Origin: Streptomyces sp. NBC_00178
GTDB taxonomy: Bacteria > Actinomycetota > Actinomycetes > Streptomycetales > Streptomycetaceae
Length of the DNA stretch: 64,000 nucleotides
Assembly (NCBI RefSeq): GCF_036206005.1
Contig: NZ_CP108143.1
Coordinates: 2,170,001 to 2,234,000, forward strand
Direction of reading: 5' to 3'
A program made the translations under genes and the position numbers. Shown one piece after another: positions 1 through 7,977 of this stretch (positions are counted from its first letter, which is position 1; each line of letters begins with the position of its first letter). A model generated the notes under the pieces. The model did not search any database, was not told where the DNA came from, and worked only from the letters and a program-made list of their open reading frames with translations.

Positions 1-662
1 AGCCGGTCGGCGAACAGGGTGCGGACCTCGTCGTACGCCGCGAGGGCCTGCGCGGCGCGTCCCGCGTCCCTCAACGCCCCGATGCGCAGGACCTGCAGGG
101 GCTCGTCGAGGGGGTGGTCGGCGCAGAACCCGGCGAGTTCCGCGAGCGCCTCCTCGGCGCGGCCCAGGGCGAGGACGGCCTCGATGCGGATCCGGCGCGC
201 GTCGAGCCGCCTGGCGTCCCACCGAGCGGCCGCGACGGCGCGGTCGGGCAGATCGGTGAGCGCGGGCCCGCGCCACAGGGCGAGGGCGTCGTCGAGGACG
301 GCGACGGCCTTCAGCGGGTCGCCGTGCTCCATGGCCCGCGCGCCCTCGCCCGCGAGCCGCTCGAAGCGGTACAGGTCGACGTTCCCCGGCTCGGCGGCGA
401 GGCGGTAGCCGCTCTCCGCCGATTCGACGGCCTCCGGTCCGAGCGCGCGCCTGAGCCGGCCCACGAGTGCCTGGAGTGCGCCGACCGCGTCGGCGGGCGG
501 GTCGCCGTCCCACACCTCGTCGACGAGGGTCCCGGCCGGGACCGTGCGGCCCGGACGCTGGGCGAGCACGGTGAGCAGGGCGCGCAGCCGCGCCCCGCCG
601 AGGTTGACGGCCGTGCCGTCGGCCCGGAGGGCGCGGGTGGTTCCGAGGATGCCGTAGTGCAC
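1..662 (-). CDS. AfsR/SARP-family transcriptional regulator, N-terminal part (runs off left edge)
   Basis: Reading leftward from a GTG at 662 the protein begins HYGILGTTRALRADG, then a winged-helix OmpR-type DNA-binding region (GARLRALLTVLAQRPGRTV; DEVWDGDPPADA) over about residues 10-95, followed by a bacterial transcriptional activation domain with TPR-like helices to the window edge. This is the arrangement of SARP/AfsR regulators, which activate secondary metabolite or developmental genes by binding direct repeats. An ATG at 670 is out of frame with this reading and is not the start. The C-terminal part, which would show whether an NB-ARC/ATPase module follows, lies outside the window, so small SARP and large AfsR-like forms cannot be told apart. 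Confidence 0.88.
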   Translation of the reverse strand, partial: MHYGILGTTRALRADGTAVNLGGARLRALLTVLAQRPGRTVPAGTLVDEVWDGDPPADAVGALQALVGRLRRALGPEAVESAESGYRLAAEPGNVDLYRFERLAGEGARAMEHGDPLKAVAVLDDALALWRGPALTDLPDRAVAAARWDARRLDARRIRIEAVLALGRAEEALAELAGFCADHPLDEPLQVLRIGALRDAGRAAQALAAYDEVRTLFADR

Positions 663-798
663 GGGCCCATTGTCCGCGACGGCCCTCTCCCCGTGGAACC
701 ACCACCCGGCGGCGAGACGTTCCCGCCGTGCCACCCGTAAGGTCGGGGGCCCGTCCCGTGCCGCGCCGCCGCGGCCCAGCGCTTCTGGAGTGTCCTCG

Positions 799-1611
799 AT
801 GACCACCGCGTTCCGCCGCCCCAGCGACCGGCGGGTCAGTCCGATCTTCCTCGGGATCGTCGCCGTCATGGCCGTCGCGGGCTGGGCGGTGTGGACCGGC
901 TTCGCCGAGCAGACCGGCTTCGCCGTCTTCCTGTTCGTCACCGCCGCCTGGATCGTCTCGCTCTGCCTCCACGAGTACGCCCACGCGCGCACCGCGCTGC
1001 ACAGCGGCGACATCTCGATCGGGGCCAAGGGTTATCTGACGCTCAACCCGCTCAAGTACACCCACGCCCTGCTGAGCATCGTGCTGCCCGTGCTCTTCGT
1101 CATCATGGGCGGCATCGGCCTGCCGGGCGGGGCGGTCTACATCGAGCGGGGCCGGATCAGCGGGCGCTGGAAGCACAGCCTGATCTCGGCGGCCGGGCCC
1201 CTGACGAACGTGCTGTTCGCCGTCGTCTGCACGGCCCCGTTCTGGCTGGGCGCCCTGGACGGCGTCCCGGTCTCCTTCCGGTTCGCCCTGGCGTTCCTGG
1301 CACTGCTCCAGGTGACGGCGGCGATCCTGAACTTCCTTCCGGTCCCGGGGCTCGACGGTTACGGCGTGATCGAACCGTGGCTGTCGGACGGCTTCCGGCG
1401 CCAGGTGGCGCCGTTCGCGCCCTTCGGGCTCATCGCCGTCTTCGCGCTGCTGTGGATCCCGGAGGTCAACGGGGTCTTCTTCGACGCGGTGGACGCCCTG
1501 CTGCGGGGCCTGGGCGTCAGCGAGGTCGAGACGTACTGCGGCCTCGACGCCTACCGCTTCTGGCAGGAGTGGTTCGGCGACCAGGACCCGGGGTGTGCGC
1601 TGATCCGCTGA
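799..1611 (+). CDS. Site-2 protease family membrane metalloprotease (M50)
   Basis: A 270-residue multi-pass membrane protein. The zinc motif HEYAH (residues 58-62) lies in a hydrophobic segment and a second motif NFLPVPGLDG (178-187) supplies the third ligand, Asp186, as in S2P/M50 intramembrane proteases. A central GP turn (AAGPLTNV) matches the conserved NAAGP-like element of the family. The ATG at 799 is chosen because GGAG lies 8 nt upstream; longer readings starting near 670 would run into the promoter of the divergent regulator. There is no PDZ domain, so it is a minimal S2P and not an RseP type. Its substrate is unknown; the neighbours do not suggest one. Confidence 0.9.
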   Translation: MTTAFRRPSDRRVSPIFLGIVAVMAVAGWAVWTGFAEQTGFAVFLFVTAAWIVSLCLHEYAHARTALHSGDISIGAKGYLTLNPLKYTHALLSIVLPVLFVIMGGIGLPGGAVYIERGRISGRWKHSLISAAGPLTNVLFAVVCTAPFWLGALDGVPVSFRFALAFLALLQVTAAILNFLPVPGLDGYGVIEPWLSDGFRRQVAPFAPFGLIAVFALLWIPEVNGVFFDAVDALLRGLGVSEVETYCGLDAYRFWQEWFGDQDPGCALIR

Positions 1612-1631
1612 GGGCGGATCCGCCGGGGTCC

Positions 1632-1696
1632 GCCCCGTGGTCCCCGGCGGACCGCCGCGCGGCGCCGGACGCGGTGCACCGCGAGGCGTCGGGGCG
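1632..1696 (-). repeat. Dispersed intergenic repeat, copy A
   Basis: Read on the minus strand this segment matches two other intergenic segments of the window (about 5059-5120 and 53742-53805). The core CGCGGTGCACCGCG is a perfect 14-bp palindrome in this copy and is followed by TCCGGCGCCGCGCG and GTCCGCCGGGGACCACGG. It lies downstream of the site-2 protease gene. No coding function is apparent. Confidence 0.7.
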
Positions 1697-1738
1697 TTCG
1701 CCCACCGGACGTGTCCGGGCGTCCCGGCGACGCGGCGC

Positions 1739-1788
1739 CTGCCGTACGCGGGACCACGCGGCGCCCTGCCGTACGCGGGACCGCGCGG
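1739..1788. repeat. Tandem direct repeat, 27-bp period, about 1.9 copies
   Basis: CTGCCGTACGCGGGACC is repeated after exactly 27 bp, followed by aCGCGG in the first unit and gCGCGG in the second. It lies in the gap between the site-2 protease gene and the small membrane protein gene, next to the dispersed repeat. No promoter or terminator is obvious in it. Confidence 0.7.
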
Positions 1789-1836
1789 GGTGCCGCAACC
1801 GCCGTCGCGCGCCCGCCGGGATGGGCGGGGCAGACC

Positions 1837-2022
1837 TCAGCCGGTGGCCCCGGCGCGGGTCTCCGCCCTGTGCTTGCGGACGTAGAACCAGGTCATGTTG
1901 GACGAGAGGCCGGCCAGCAGCACCCAGACGATGCCGAGGAAGCTGCCCTGGACGAAGGCGACCACGGCCGCGGCGACGGCGAGGACGCAGACGGCCAGGG
2001 AGTAGAGGGCGAGGCGGGGCAT
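1837..2022 (-). CDS. Small two-helix membrane protein, unknown function
   Basis: A 61-residue protein with a hydrophobic helix at about residues 4-25 (ALYSLAVCVLAVAAAVVAFV) and a second at about 27-42 (SFLGIVWVLLAGLSS), ending in a basic tail (FYVRKHRAETRAG). G/C at codon third positions is as high as in neighbouring genes. The gene is followed by the repeat-bearing gap to the site-2 protease. I do not recognise a named family; the layout is that of the small conserved membrane proteins common in actinomycetes. The 80 nt between it and the next gene carry no clear terminator. Confidence 0.65.
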   Translation of the reverse strand: MPRLALYSLAVCVLAVAAAVVAFVQGSFLGIVWVLLAGLSSNMTWFYVRKHRAETRAGATG

Positions 2023-2102
2023 GAGGGCGGGTGCTCCTGTCCGGGGATGGTGCGCGGTCCCGTCCAGTGTCCCTCATGCCCGGTTCGGCTCCCGGCACGG
2101 GC

Positions 2103-2813
2103 TCACACGTCGGTGGTGCGCAGCCCCGCGTGTGCCTTGTAACGGCGGTTGACGGAGATCAGGTTCGCCACCAGGGACTCGACCTGGTGCGCGTTGCGCA
2201 GCCGGCCGGCGAAGACGCCGCGCATCCCGGGGATACGGCTCGCGAGCGCCTGCACGGTGTCGGTGTCGGCACGCGCCTCGCCCAGCACCATGACGTCGGT
2301 GTCGATCTCGTCGATCGTCCCGTCCTGCAGCAGCACCGCGGACAGGTGGTGGAAGGCGGCGGTGACCCGGGAGTCCGGCAGGAGGGCGGCCGCCTGCTCG
2401 GCGGCGCTGCCCTCCTCGGGCTTCAGGGCGTAGGCGCCCTTCTTGTCGAATCCCAGCGGGTTGACGCAGTCGACGACGAGCTTGCCGGCGAGTTCCTCGC
2501 GCAGGGACCGGAGCGTCTCGGCGTGGCCGTCCCACGGCACGGCGACGATCACGACGTCGCTGCGGCGCGCGCACTCAGCGTTGTCCGCACCCTCGACACC
2601 GAGGCCCAGTTCGGCCGCGGCCGCCTCGGCGCGGTCGGCGGCGCGTGAGCCGATGACCACCTTCTGCCCGGCGCGGGCGAGACGGTAGGCGAGGCCGCGG
2701 CCCTGGGGGCCGGTCCCGCCGAGCACGCCGACCGTCAGGCCGGAGACGTCGGGGAGGTCCCACGGGTCCTTGGCGGGGGGCTTGGGGGCGCTGCCACTGT
2801 CATTCGTAGTCAT
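2103..2813 (-). CDS. npdG: NADPH-dependent F420 reductase (F420H2:NADP oxidoreductase)
   Basis: 236 residues. Residues 29-40 form the Rossmann turn GVLGGTGPQGRG, followed by VVIGSR, the usual NADP phosphate-binding end of beta-2. The body (VIVAVPWDGHAETL; VVDCVNPLGFDKKG; AAFHHLSAVLL; DVMVLGEARADTDTV) has the sequence pattern of the NpdG family, which transfers hydride between NADPH and deazaflavin F420. The protein should be cytosolic and supply F420H2 to F420-dependent oxidases and reductases. ATG at 2813 gives the usual length; an in-frame extension upstream would be Arg-rich and non-family. A Pro-rich stretch at residues 8-18 before the fold is common in Streptomyces versions. Confidence 0.93.
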   Translation of the reverse strand: MTTNDSGSAPKPPAKDPWDLPDVSGLTVGVLGGTGPQGRGLAYRLARAGQKVVIGSRAADRAEAAAAELGLGVEGADNAECARRSDVVIVAVPWDGHAETLRSLREELAGKLVVDCVNPLGFDKKGAYALKPEEGSAAEQAAALLPDSRVTAAFHHLSAVLLQDGTIDEIDTDVMVLGEARADTDTVQALASRIPGMRGVFAGRLRNAHQVESLVANLISVNRRYKAHAGLRTTDV

Positions 2814-2949
2814 GGCGCCGACCCTACTTCCAGGTAGCCGCCCAGAATCCCCGCCCCGGCCGCCTCCGCGGTGCCGCCGTGCCACCCGTACGGGTGGACC
2901 GCCGCGATCGGGCTGCGCCGGCCGCGTACCGCGTGCATGATTCCGGGTC

Positions 2950-3552
2950 ATGGACGCGGTACGTGTCGCTCTGCTGCGCGAGGTGCTCGCCGGGACGCAA
3001 TGGCCTTCCGCGGCCCGGGGGTTCGCCCGCACCCTGCGGTCGTCGGTCGTCCCCCGTGGCGGCGGGCTGCTGCTCGTGGGGACCGAGGTCTACGAACCGT
3101 GGCACATGGCCGCGCACCTCGTGGACGAGTCGACGTGGTGCGGACTGCCCCAGCTCAGACCCACGCTCGTACGCCACCGGGTGGAGCCGGACGACCCCGC
3201 GCACCTGGCCGTCGGGCTCGGCCGGATCGAGGCGGCCGGACGGGGCGAGACGCTGCTCCTGGTGGCGCCGGCGCGGCCGGACGCCGCGCTGCTGGAGCGC
3301 GTGCACGACGCGCGCCGGGCGGGGGCGACGGTGCTCTCGCTGGACGGCGGCGATCCTGAGGTGCGCGGTCTCGCCCACGAGGCGCTGACGGTCTCCGCCG
3401 AGGACGAGGTGGACCTCGACACGGTGCAGCACCTGGTGAGCGCGGCGGCCGGGGAGAACGTGGCCGTCGCCCCGCGCGGCCGGAAGTCGTTCCGGGACCG
3501 GCTGTCCCGCCTCGCCGACCAGCTGACGGCTCCCCCGCCGGCCCGGTGGTGA
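2950..3552 (+). CDS. Conserved hypothetical protein with SIS-like segment
   Basis: 200 residues, soluble, no signal peptide. The middle (ETLLLVAPARPDAALLERV, then GATVLSLDGGDPE) alternates strand and helix as in sugar-isomerase (SIS) or receiver-like Rossmann folds: one bound nucleotide or sugar could be imagined, but no diagnostic SIS residues are clear. The N-terminal half (GGGLLLVGTEVYEPWHMAAHL) looks like a first half-domain. It starts at ATG 2950, 136 nt downstream of the divergent npdG start. Codon usage is typical of the region, so it is a real gene; the function is not assigned. Confidence 0.7.
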   Translation: MDAVRVALLREVLAGTQWPSAARGFARTLRSSVVPRGGGLLLVGTEVYEPWHMAAHLVDESTWCGLPQLRPTLVRHRVEPDDPAHLAVGLGRIEAAGRGETLLLVAPARPDAALLERVHDARRAGATVLSLDGGDPEVRGLAHEALTVSAEDEVDLDTVQHLVSAAAGENVAVAPRGRKSFRDRLSRLADQLTAPPPARW

Positions 3553-3557
3553 GCGGC

Positions 3558-3586
3558 GCCGGGGACGACGGACCCGTCGCCCCGGC
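3558..3586 (+). terminator. Hairpin terminator candidate after the hypothetical gene
   Basis: GCCGGGG-A-CGACG pairs with CGTCGCCCCGGC, a 12-bp stem with one bulged A, starting 6 nt after the stop codon at 3552 and followed by CGGGAAAA. It lies between two plus-strand genes. Confidence 0.5.
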
Positions 3587-3635
3587 CGGGAAAACACGTT
3601 GCCGTCGCGGGCGCGGCGACGGACCATGATCCCTC

Positions 3636-4970
3636 GTGACCTCCCGCCTGCTGCCCGACCTCTCCCCCTGGCGCTCCTCCGCCGACTTCCGCCTGCTCTG
3701 GGTCCAGGGGCTGGTGACCTACTTCGGCAGCTTCATGGCCCTGATCGCGCTCCCGCTGCAGATCAAGCACCTCACCGGGTCGCCGCTCGCCGTGGGGGCG
3801 ATGGGCGCGGTGGAGCTCGTGCCGCTGGTCGTCTTCGGACTGTACGGAGGGGCGCTGGCCGATGCGGCCGACCGCCGCAGGGTGATCCTGGGCACCGAGG
3901 CGGGGCTCGGGCTGCTGGCGGTGGTCCTGCTGGTCAACGCGCTCGCCCCGGAACCCGCGCTGTGGCCGCTGTACGTGGTGGCGGGCGGGGTGTCCGCGCT
4001 GGCGGGGCTGCAGCGGCCGGCCCTGGACTCGCTGATGGCCCGGATCGTGCCGCACGACCAGCAGACCGCGGCCGCCGCGCTCAACTCGCTGCGCTGGCAG
4101 GTCGGCGCCATCGCCGGGCCCTCGCTGGCGGGGGTGGTGGTGGCCTACGCCGGGCACGCGACGGCCTACGCCGTCACCGTCGTCACGTTCGCGGTCTCGG
4201 TACTGCTGTGCCTGCGACTGTCGTCGGCGCCGCCCGCCCATGACGCCGAGAAGCCGTCCCTGCGCGGGATCGCCGAGGGCGCGCGCTACGCGTGGAGCCG
4301 CCCGGTGCTGCTCGGGACGTACGCGATCGATCTCGCCGCGATGTTCTTCGCCTTCCCGAACGCGGTCTTCCCGTTCCTCGCGGACGACCTGGACGCCGAG
4401 TGGGCCCTGGGCCTGATGTACGCCGCGGGGTCGGTGGGCTCGCTCGCGCTGGGGCTGACCAGCGGCTGGACCTCGCGGGTGCGCCGGCACGGACTGTTCG
4501 TGGTGGGCGGCGCCGCGGGCTGGGGCCTGGCGATCGCGGCGGCCGGGTGGTTCCAGAACATCTGGCTGGTCCTGGTCTGCCTCTCCCTCGCGGGAGCCGG
4601 CGACATGCTCAGCGGGCTCGGCCGGTCGACGATCTGGAACCAGACGATCCCGGACGAGCTGCGGGGGCGGCTCGCCGGGATCGAGGTGCTCTCGTACAGC
4701 GTCGGCCCCCAGCTGGGGCAGGTCCGGGCCGGCGCGATGGCCGGCTGGACGGGGGCGCGCTCCGCGGTGTGGTCGGGCGGGGTGGCGTGCGTCGCCTCGG
4801 TGGCGCTGCTGGCCGCGGCGCTGCCGAAGCTACTCACGTACGACTCCGCGACGGACGAGGACGCGAACCGCAGGAGGGCGGCGGCGGGCGCCGGCCCCGT
4901 GGAGGACCGGCACGGGACGGAGCCCGGCACGGGGGCGGGCGTCCTGCCCGACGGGCGGCCCGCCGCCTGA
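3636..4970 (+). CDS. MFS exporter, EntS/enterobactin-exporter-like
   Basis: 444 residues, about 12 membrane helices. The N-terminus (SPWRSSADFRLLWVQGLVTYFGSFM) and the cytoplasmic loop GGALADAADRRRVIL match the EntS-like branch of the major facilitator superfamily, and DELRGRLAGIEVLSYSVGPQ in the second half is the matching C-domain loop. Members export siderophores or drugs; substrate cannot be read here. The start is GTG at 3636. The C-terminal 35 residues are a charged, Gly/Pro-rich cytoplasmic tail. No regulator is adjacent. Given the iron genes 3 kb downstream a siderophore substrate is possible, but there is no iron box upstream. Confidence 0.85.
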   Translation: MTSRLLPDLSPWRSSADFRLLWVQGLVTYFGSFMALIALPLQIKHLTGSPLAVGAMGAVELVPLVVFGLYGGALADAADRRRVILGTEAGLGLLAVVLLVNALAPEPALWPLYVVAGGVSALAGLQRPALDSLMARIVPHDQQTAAAALNSLRWQVGAIAGPSLAGVVVAYAGHATAYAVTVVTFAVSVLLCLRLSSAPPAHDAEKPSLRGIAEGARYAWSRPVLLGTYAIDLAAMFFAFPNAVFPFLADDLDAEWALGLMYAAGSVGSLALGLTSGWTSRVRRHGLFVVGGAAGWGLAIAAAGWFQNIWLVLVCLSLAGAGDMLSGLGRSTIWNQTIPDELRGRLAGIEVLSYSVGPQLGQVRAGAMAGWTGARSAVWSGGVACVASVALLAAALPKLLTYDSATDEDANRRRAAAGAGPVEDRHGTEPGTGAGVLPDGRPAA

Positions 4971-5058
4971 GGGGCCGCCCCGGACCCTGACGGGCGCGCG
5001 ACGACGGCCACGGCACCTCGCCGGAGCGCCCGGAACGCGTGCCCGTGTGCGGACGGAC

Positions 5059-5120
5059 GTCTCTCCGCCGCGCGACGCACCGCGTCCGGCAGCGCGCGCC
5101 GGTCCACCACGGATGACGGG
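5059..5120 (+). repeat. Dispersed intergenic repeat, copy C
   Basis: CGCGACGCACCGCGTCCGGC followed by GCGCGCCGGTCCACCACGG matches copies A and B with scattered substitutions; the palindromic core has changed to CGCGACGCACCGCG. It lies between the convergent MFS gene and the small SPOR-like gene. Confidence 0.6.
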
Positions 5121-5127
5121 ACAGCCC

Positions 5128-5358
5128 TCAGGGGCCGTCCGGGGTCCCGCCCGTGCGGTCGTGCCACTTCGGGTCGTTCTCCCACTCGAGGTTCCGCTCG
5201 CGCGCCGTGTCCATCGCGTGCTGCGCCTCCTCCCGGGAGGTGTACGGGCCGAAACGGTCCTTGGCAGGGCAATCGGGCCCTTCCTCGACCTTCTTGTGCT
5301 CCAGGCAGTAGAACCATTCGCCCGGTTTGCCCACCGTGCGCTTCTTGAACAGGGCCAT
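5128..5358 (-). CDS. Small soluble protein with SPOR-like motif
   Basis: 76 residues. [20 protein letters not shown] followed by [20 protein letters not shown] is a recognisable actinobacterial small-protein pattern: a CxxH...C pair (Cys18 and Cys30) and a strand-helix 'FGPY-REEA' unit like half of a SPOR repeat. Role unknown; SPOR repeats in other proteins bind denuded peptidoglycan, but this protein has no signal peptide, so a cytosolic role is more likely. It is transcribed divergently from the methionine aminopeptidase gene, with 59 nt between the starts. Codon use is normal for the region. Confidence 0.75.
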   Translation of the reverse strand: MALFKKRTVGKPGEWFYCLEHKKVEEGPDCPAKDRFGPYTSREEAQHAMDTARERNLEWENDPKWHDRTGGTPDGP

Positions 5359-5417
5359 CGACGGATCCTTTCCTCGCTGCCATGGTGCCCCCGAGACCGC
5401 TGGTTAGACTCGCTGAC

Positions 5418-6275
5418 ATGTCTGGCCAGTCGCTTCTCGTACCAGGGGAGATCACTCCCGTCCGATCCGTTCCCGGAAACATCCGGCGTCCCGAGTACGT
5501 GGGCAAGCCCGCCCCCACGCCGTACACGGGGCCGGAGGTCCAGGACTCCGACACCGTGGAACGCATGCGGATCGCGGGCCGCATCGCGGCGCAGGCGATG
5601 GAGGAGGCCGCCAAGCACATCGCCCCGGGGGTCACCACCGACGAACTCGACCGGGTCGCCCACGAGTTCATGGTGGACCACGGGGCGTACCCGTCGACCC
5701 TGGGCTACCGCGGGTTCCCGAAGTCGCTCTGCACCTCGCTCAACGAGGTCATCTGCCACGGCATCCCCGACTCCACGGTGCTGCGCGACGGGGACATCGT
5801 GAACCTCGACGTCACGGCGTACATCAACGGGGTGCACGGCGACAACAACGCCACCTACCTCTGCGGGGACGTGGACGAGGAGTCACGGCTCCTGGTGGAG
5901 CGCACCCGGGAGTCGCTGAACCGCGCCATCAAGTCCGTGCGCCCCGGCCGGCAGATCAATGTGATCGGGCGTGTCATCGAGTCGTACGCCAAGCGGTTCG
6001 GCTACGGCGTGGTGCGGGACTTCACCGGGCACGGCATCAACACCTCGTTCCACTCCGGCCTCATCGTCCCGCACTACGACAGCCCGCACGCGACGACCGT
6101 GATGCAGCCGGGGATGACGTTCACCATCGAGCCGATGCTGACGCTCGGCACCCACGACTACGACATGTGGGACGACGGCTGGACCGTGGTCACGAAGGAC
6201 CGCAGGCGCACGGCCCAGTTCGAGCACACACTGGTGGTGACGGAGACCGGCGCGGACATCCTCACCCTTCCGTAG
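5418..6275 (+). CDS. map: Type I methionine aminopeptidase
   Basis: 285 residues. All five metal ligands are visible: Asp131 (LDVTAY), Asp142 (HGDNNATY), His205 (FTGHGIN), Glu238 (IEPM) and Glu269 (FEHT), with the substrate-binding His114 (VICHGI). The enzyme removes the initiator methionine from new proteins. The roughly 40-residue N-terminal extension ([25 protein letters not shown]) is the Pro-rich linker type known from MetAP1c of actinobacteria, thought to contact the ribosome. ATG at 5418 gives this standard form. No operon partners: the small SPOR-like gene is divergent and the next gene has its own promoter. Streptomyces usually carry several map paralogues, so this need not be the only copy. 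Confidence 0.96.
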   Translation: MSGQSLLVPGEITPVRSVPGNIRRPEYVGKPAPTPYTGPEVQDSDTVERMRIAGRIAAQAMEEAAKHIAPGVTTDELDRVAHEFMVDHGAYPSTLGYRGFPKSLCTSLNEVICHGIPDSTVLRDGDIVNLDVTAYINGVHGDNNATYLCGDVDEESRLLVERTRESLNRAIKSVRPGRQINVIGRVIESYAKRFGYGVVRDFTGHGINTSFHSGLIVPHYDSPHATTVMQPGMTFTIEPMLTLGTHDYDMWDDGWTVVTKDRRRTAQFEHTLVVTETGADILTLP

Positions 6276-6334
6276 GGCCCGGGGAGAGCCTTCGGAAGAC
6301 CGCGGGGTTGTACCGACGCCGAGTCGGGAACCTG

Positions 6335-6363
6335 TTGACTTAGGTAAACCTAAGTAGGAGGAT
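6335..6363 (+). promoter_or_regulatory. Iron box overlapping the heme oxygenase promoter
   Basis: ACTTAGGTAAACCTAAGT (6338-6355) is an inverted repeat with two perfect 8-nt arms around AA, matching the DmdR/IdeR/DtxR iron-box pattern TTAGGTTAGGCTAACCTAA. A possible -35 TTGACT (6335-6340) overlaps its left arm, with GAGGAT (6358-6363) 17 nt on as a weak -10. Binding of the iron-loaded repressor here would block transcription, so the gene should be on under iron limitation. Confidence 0.85.
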
Positions 6364-6456
6364 CAGCGTATCGGTGCGCGGCGGCATGTCAAAGCTGCTG
6401 CCGGTATGTACGTATCCGTCCGGACTTCCCGTCCCCTCGGTCCCCGGAGGCCCGTC

Positions 6457-7122
6457 TTGGACCCGACCGCCACCACCACGCCCTTCTCGACGCTCATCCG
6501 CACCGCTTCCCACGAACAGCACACGGAGGCGGAGACCTCGGCCTTCATGGGCGACATGCTGGGCGGACGGCTCGGGGTGGACGCGTACACGCGCTACACG
6601 GAACAGCTGTGGTTCGTCTACCGCGCGCTGGAGGACGGGGCCCGGTCGCTGCGCGAGGACCCGGTCGCCGGACCCTTCATCCGGCCGGAGCTGATGCGCG
6701 CCGCCGAGCTGGAGCGCGACCTCACCCACCTGAGCGGCGAGGGGTGGCGGGACGGCCTCGAACCGCTGCCCGCCACCGCCGCCTACGCGGCGCGGGTCGC
6801 GCAGTGCGCCCGCGAGTGGCCGGGCGGCTACGTGGCCCACCACTACACCCGCTACCTCGGGGACCTCTCGGGCGGCCAGATCATCCGCGGCACCGCCGAG
6901 AAGACCTGGGGCTTCGCCCGCAAGGGCGACGGGGTGCGGTTCTACGTCTTCGAGCAGATCCCCAACCCGGCGGCCTTCAAGCGGGACTACCGGGAGCTGC
7001 TGGACGCGGTGGACGCCGACGACCTGGAGAAGCAGCGCATCGTCGACGAGTGCAAGCGCGCGTTCGCGCTGAACACCGCCGTCTTCCGCGAACTCGGCCA
7101 GGCCTTCCCCCTCGGCGCGTAG
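6457..7122 (+). CDS. Heme oxygenase (biliverdin-producing)
   Basis: 221 residues from TTG at 6457. The proximal heme ligand is most likely His22 in HTEAE, aligned with His20 of corynebacterial HmuO (both precede an FM-D-L-GRL helix), and the distal-helix signature YLGDLSGGQ is present. The enzyme opens heme to biliverdin, CO and ferrous iron, the last step of heme-iron acquisition. The TTG is chosen because GGAGG (6446-6450) stands 6 nt upstream and because it gives family length; the upstream in-frame reading adds an Arg/Pro-rich stretch. The gene follows a strong iron box, and the HtaA/HmuTUV heme uptake genes lie 1-7 kb downstream, so it is part of the same iron-starvation response. It ends in a strong hairpin. 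Confidence 0.95.
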   Translation: MDPTATTTPFSTLIRTASHEQHTEAETSAFMGDMLGGRLGVDAYTRYTEQLWFVYRALEDGARSLREDPVAGPFIRPELMRAAELERDLTHLSGEGWRDGLEPLPATAAYAARVAQCAREWPGGYVAHHYTRYLGDLSGGQIIRGTAEKTWGFARKGDGVRFYVFEQIPNPAAFKRDYRELLDAVDADDLEKQRIVDECKRAFALNTAVFRELGQAFPLGA

Positions 7123-7146
7123 GCGCCGGGCGGCGCTCCCACCGCG

Positions 7147-7186
7147 GGCCCGGCCCGGCGACGCATGACTGTCGCCGGGCCGGGCC
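7147..7186. terminator. Bidirectional terminator between heme oxygenase and PhzF genes
   Basis: GGCCCGGCCCGGCGAC (7147-7162) and GTCGCCGGGCCGGGCC (7171-7186) form a perfect 16-bp stem with loop GCATGACT, between convergent genes ending at 7122 and 7214. Confidence 0.85.
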
Positions 7187-7213
7187 GTCTCCGGGCGGCC
7201 TCTCCGAACCGCG

Positions 7214-7885
7214 TCAGGACGCGACCACGAGAAGGACGCGTCCCCCGATCTCCACCATGCCGTCGGGCGCGGGCGCGGTGAGGATCTGCGAGCCGCGCCC
7301 TTGAGTGATGTTGAGCGCCCGGCCGAGCCGGGCGCTCAACTGCATGGCGGCGGCGCCGGTCGCCTCGTCCTCGTCGATCCCGTCGTGGCGCCGGGGGAAG
7401 GCCCGGGCCCGTACGCGTCCGGCCGCCTCGTCCTCCCAGGCCCAGACGTAGAGCCATCCCTCGCCGTCCGGCGGCCCGGTCAGCGCGTCGACCTCCGCGG
7501 CCGACGCGTACTGTTCGAGTGTCCTGGGCGGAGCCCACTCCGGGCGGGCCGTGATCCAGGTGAACTCGCCGTCCTGACGGGCCACCACGTCCCCGACCGG
7601 CATCTCCAGGAACTCCAGGTCCAGCAGCCAGGCCGCCCCCACGAGCGGATGCCCGGCGAACGGCAGCCGGAGGCCCGGCGTGCGGATGTCCACGACGCCG
7701 CGCTCGGGATCGTCCACGAACACGGTCTCGCTGAATCCCAGCTTCCGGGCGAGCGCCTGCCGGGTGTCGTCGCCGGGATACCCTCGCCCGTCCCGCACGA
7801 CCCCGAGCGGGTTGCCGTGGCGGCCGTCCGGGCCGCAGAACACGCGCAGTACGTCGATGCCTTCGGGTACGTCGAAGTCGTTCAC
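7214..7885 (-). CDS. PhzF-family isomerase/epimerase
   Basis: 223 residues from GTG at 7885. PhzF family marks: an N-terminal strand leading to GNPLGVV, the catalytic Glu in GFSETVFV, the FAGHPLVGAAW motif, and IDEDEATGAAAM in the second diaminopimelate-epimerase-like half. Family members isomerise trans-2,3-dihydro-3-hydroxyanthranilate (PhzF itself) or unknown small molecules; the substrate is not predictable. A GTG at 7933 is in frame but sits inside the terminator hairpin of the upstream gene, so the internal start is preferred. A second PhzF-family gene lies at 30161-31015, with low similarity. No phenazine genes are nearby. The position between heme oxygenase and HtaA genes does not by itself tie it to heme. 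Confidence 0.85.
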   Translation of the reverse strand: MNDFDVPEGIDVLRVFCGPDGRHGNPLGVVRDGRGYPGDDTRQALARKLGFSETVFVDDPERGVVDIRTPGLRLPFAGHPLVGAAWLLDLEFLEMPVGDVVARQDGEFTWITARPEWAPPRTLEQYASAAEVDALTGPPDGEGWLYVWAWEDEAAGRVRARAFPRRHDGIDEDEATGAAAMQLSARLGRALNITQGRGSQILTAPAPDGMVEIGGRVLLVVAS

Positions 7886-7921
7886 CCAGGCATTCAAGCA
7901 CCGGACCCGCCCGGGTACACC

Positions 7922-7960
7922 CCAGGACCGCACCGGCGTGGAGCGCCGGTGCGGTCCTGG
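7922..7960. terminator. Strong hairpin after the first HtaA gene
   Basis: CCAGGACCGCACCGGCG (7922-7938) pairs perfectly with CGCCGGTGCGGTCCTGG (7944-7960) across loop TGGAG, a 17-bp stem. It begins 18 nt downstream of the stop codon of the minus-strand HtaA gene ending at 7978 and separates it from the PhzF gene. Confidence 0.85.
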
Positions 7961-7977
7961 TGGCGCGGGGGCGGGGA

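Noticed and set aside
311..670. Minus-strand reading frame from ATG 670
   Set aside because: Out of frame with the SARP reading and made of Arg, Ser and Pro; an antisense-type shadow of the true gene starting at GTG 662.
891..2024. Long Arg-rich plus-strand frame across the site-2 protease gene and the repeat
   Set aside because: Shadow frame; composition is typical of alternative frames in GC-rich DNA. It crosses dispersed repeat copy A and gives the WSPAD/DAVHREA peptide.
7214..7885. PhzF gene as part of a phenazine cluster
   Set aside because: No phzA/B/C/D/E/G-like genes are present in the window.
7886..7933. GTG 7933 as start of the PhzF gene
   Set aside because: It lies inside the 17-bp terminator hairpin of the HtaA gene; the internal GTG 7885 gives a normal family N-terminus.
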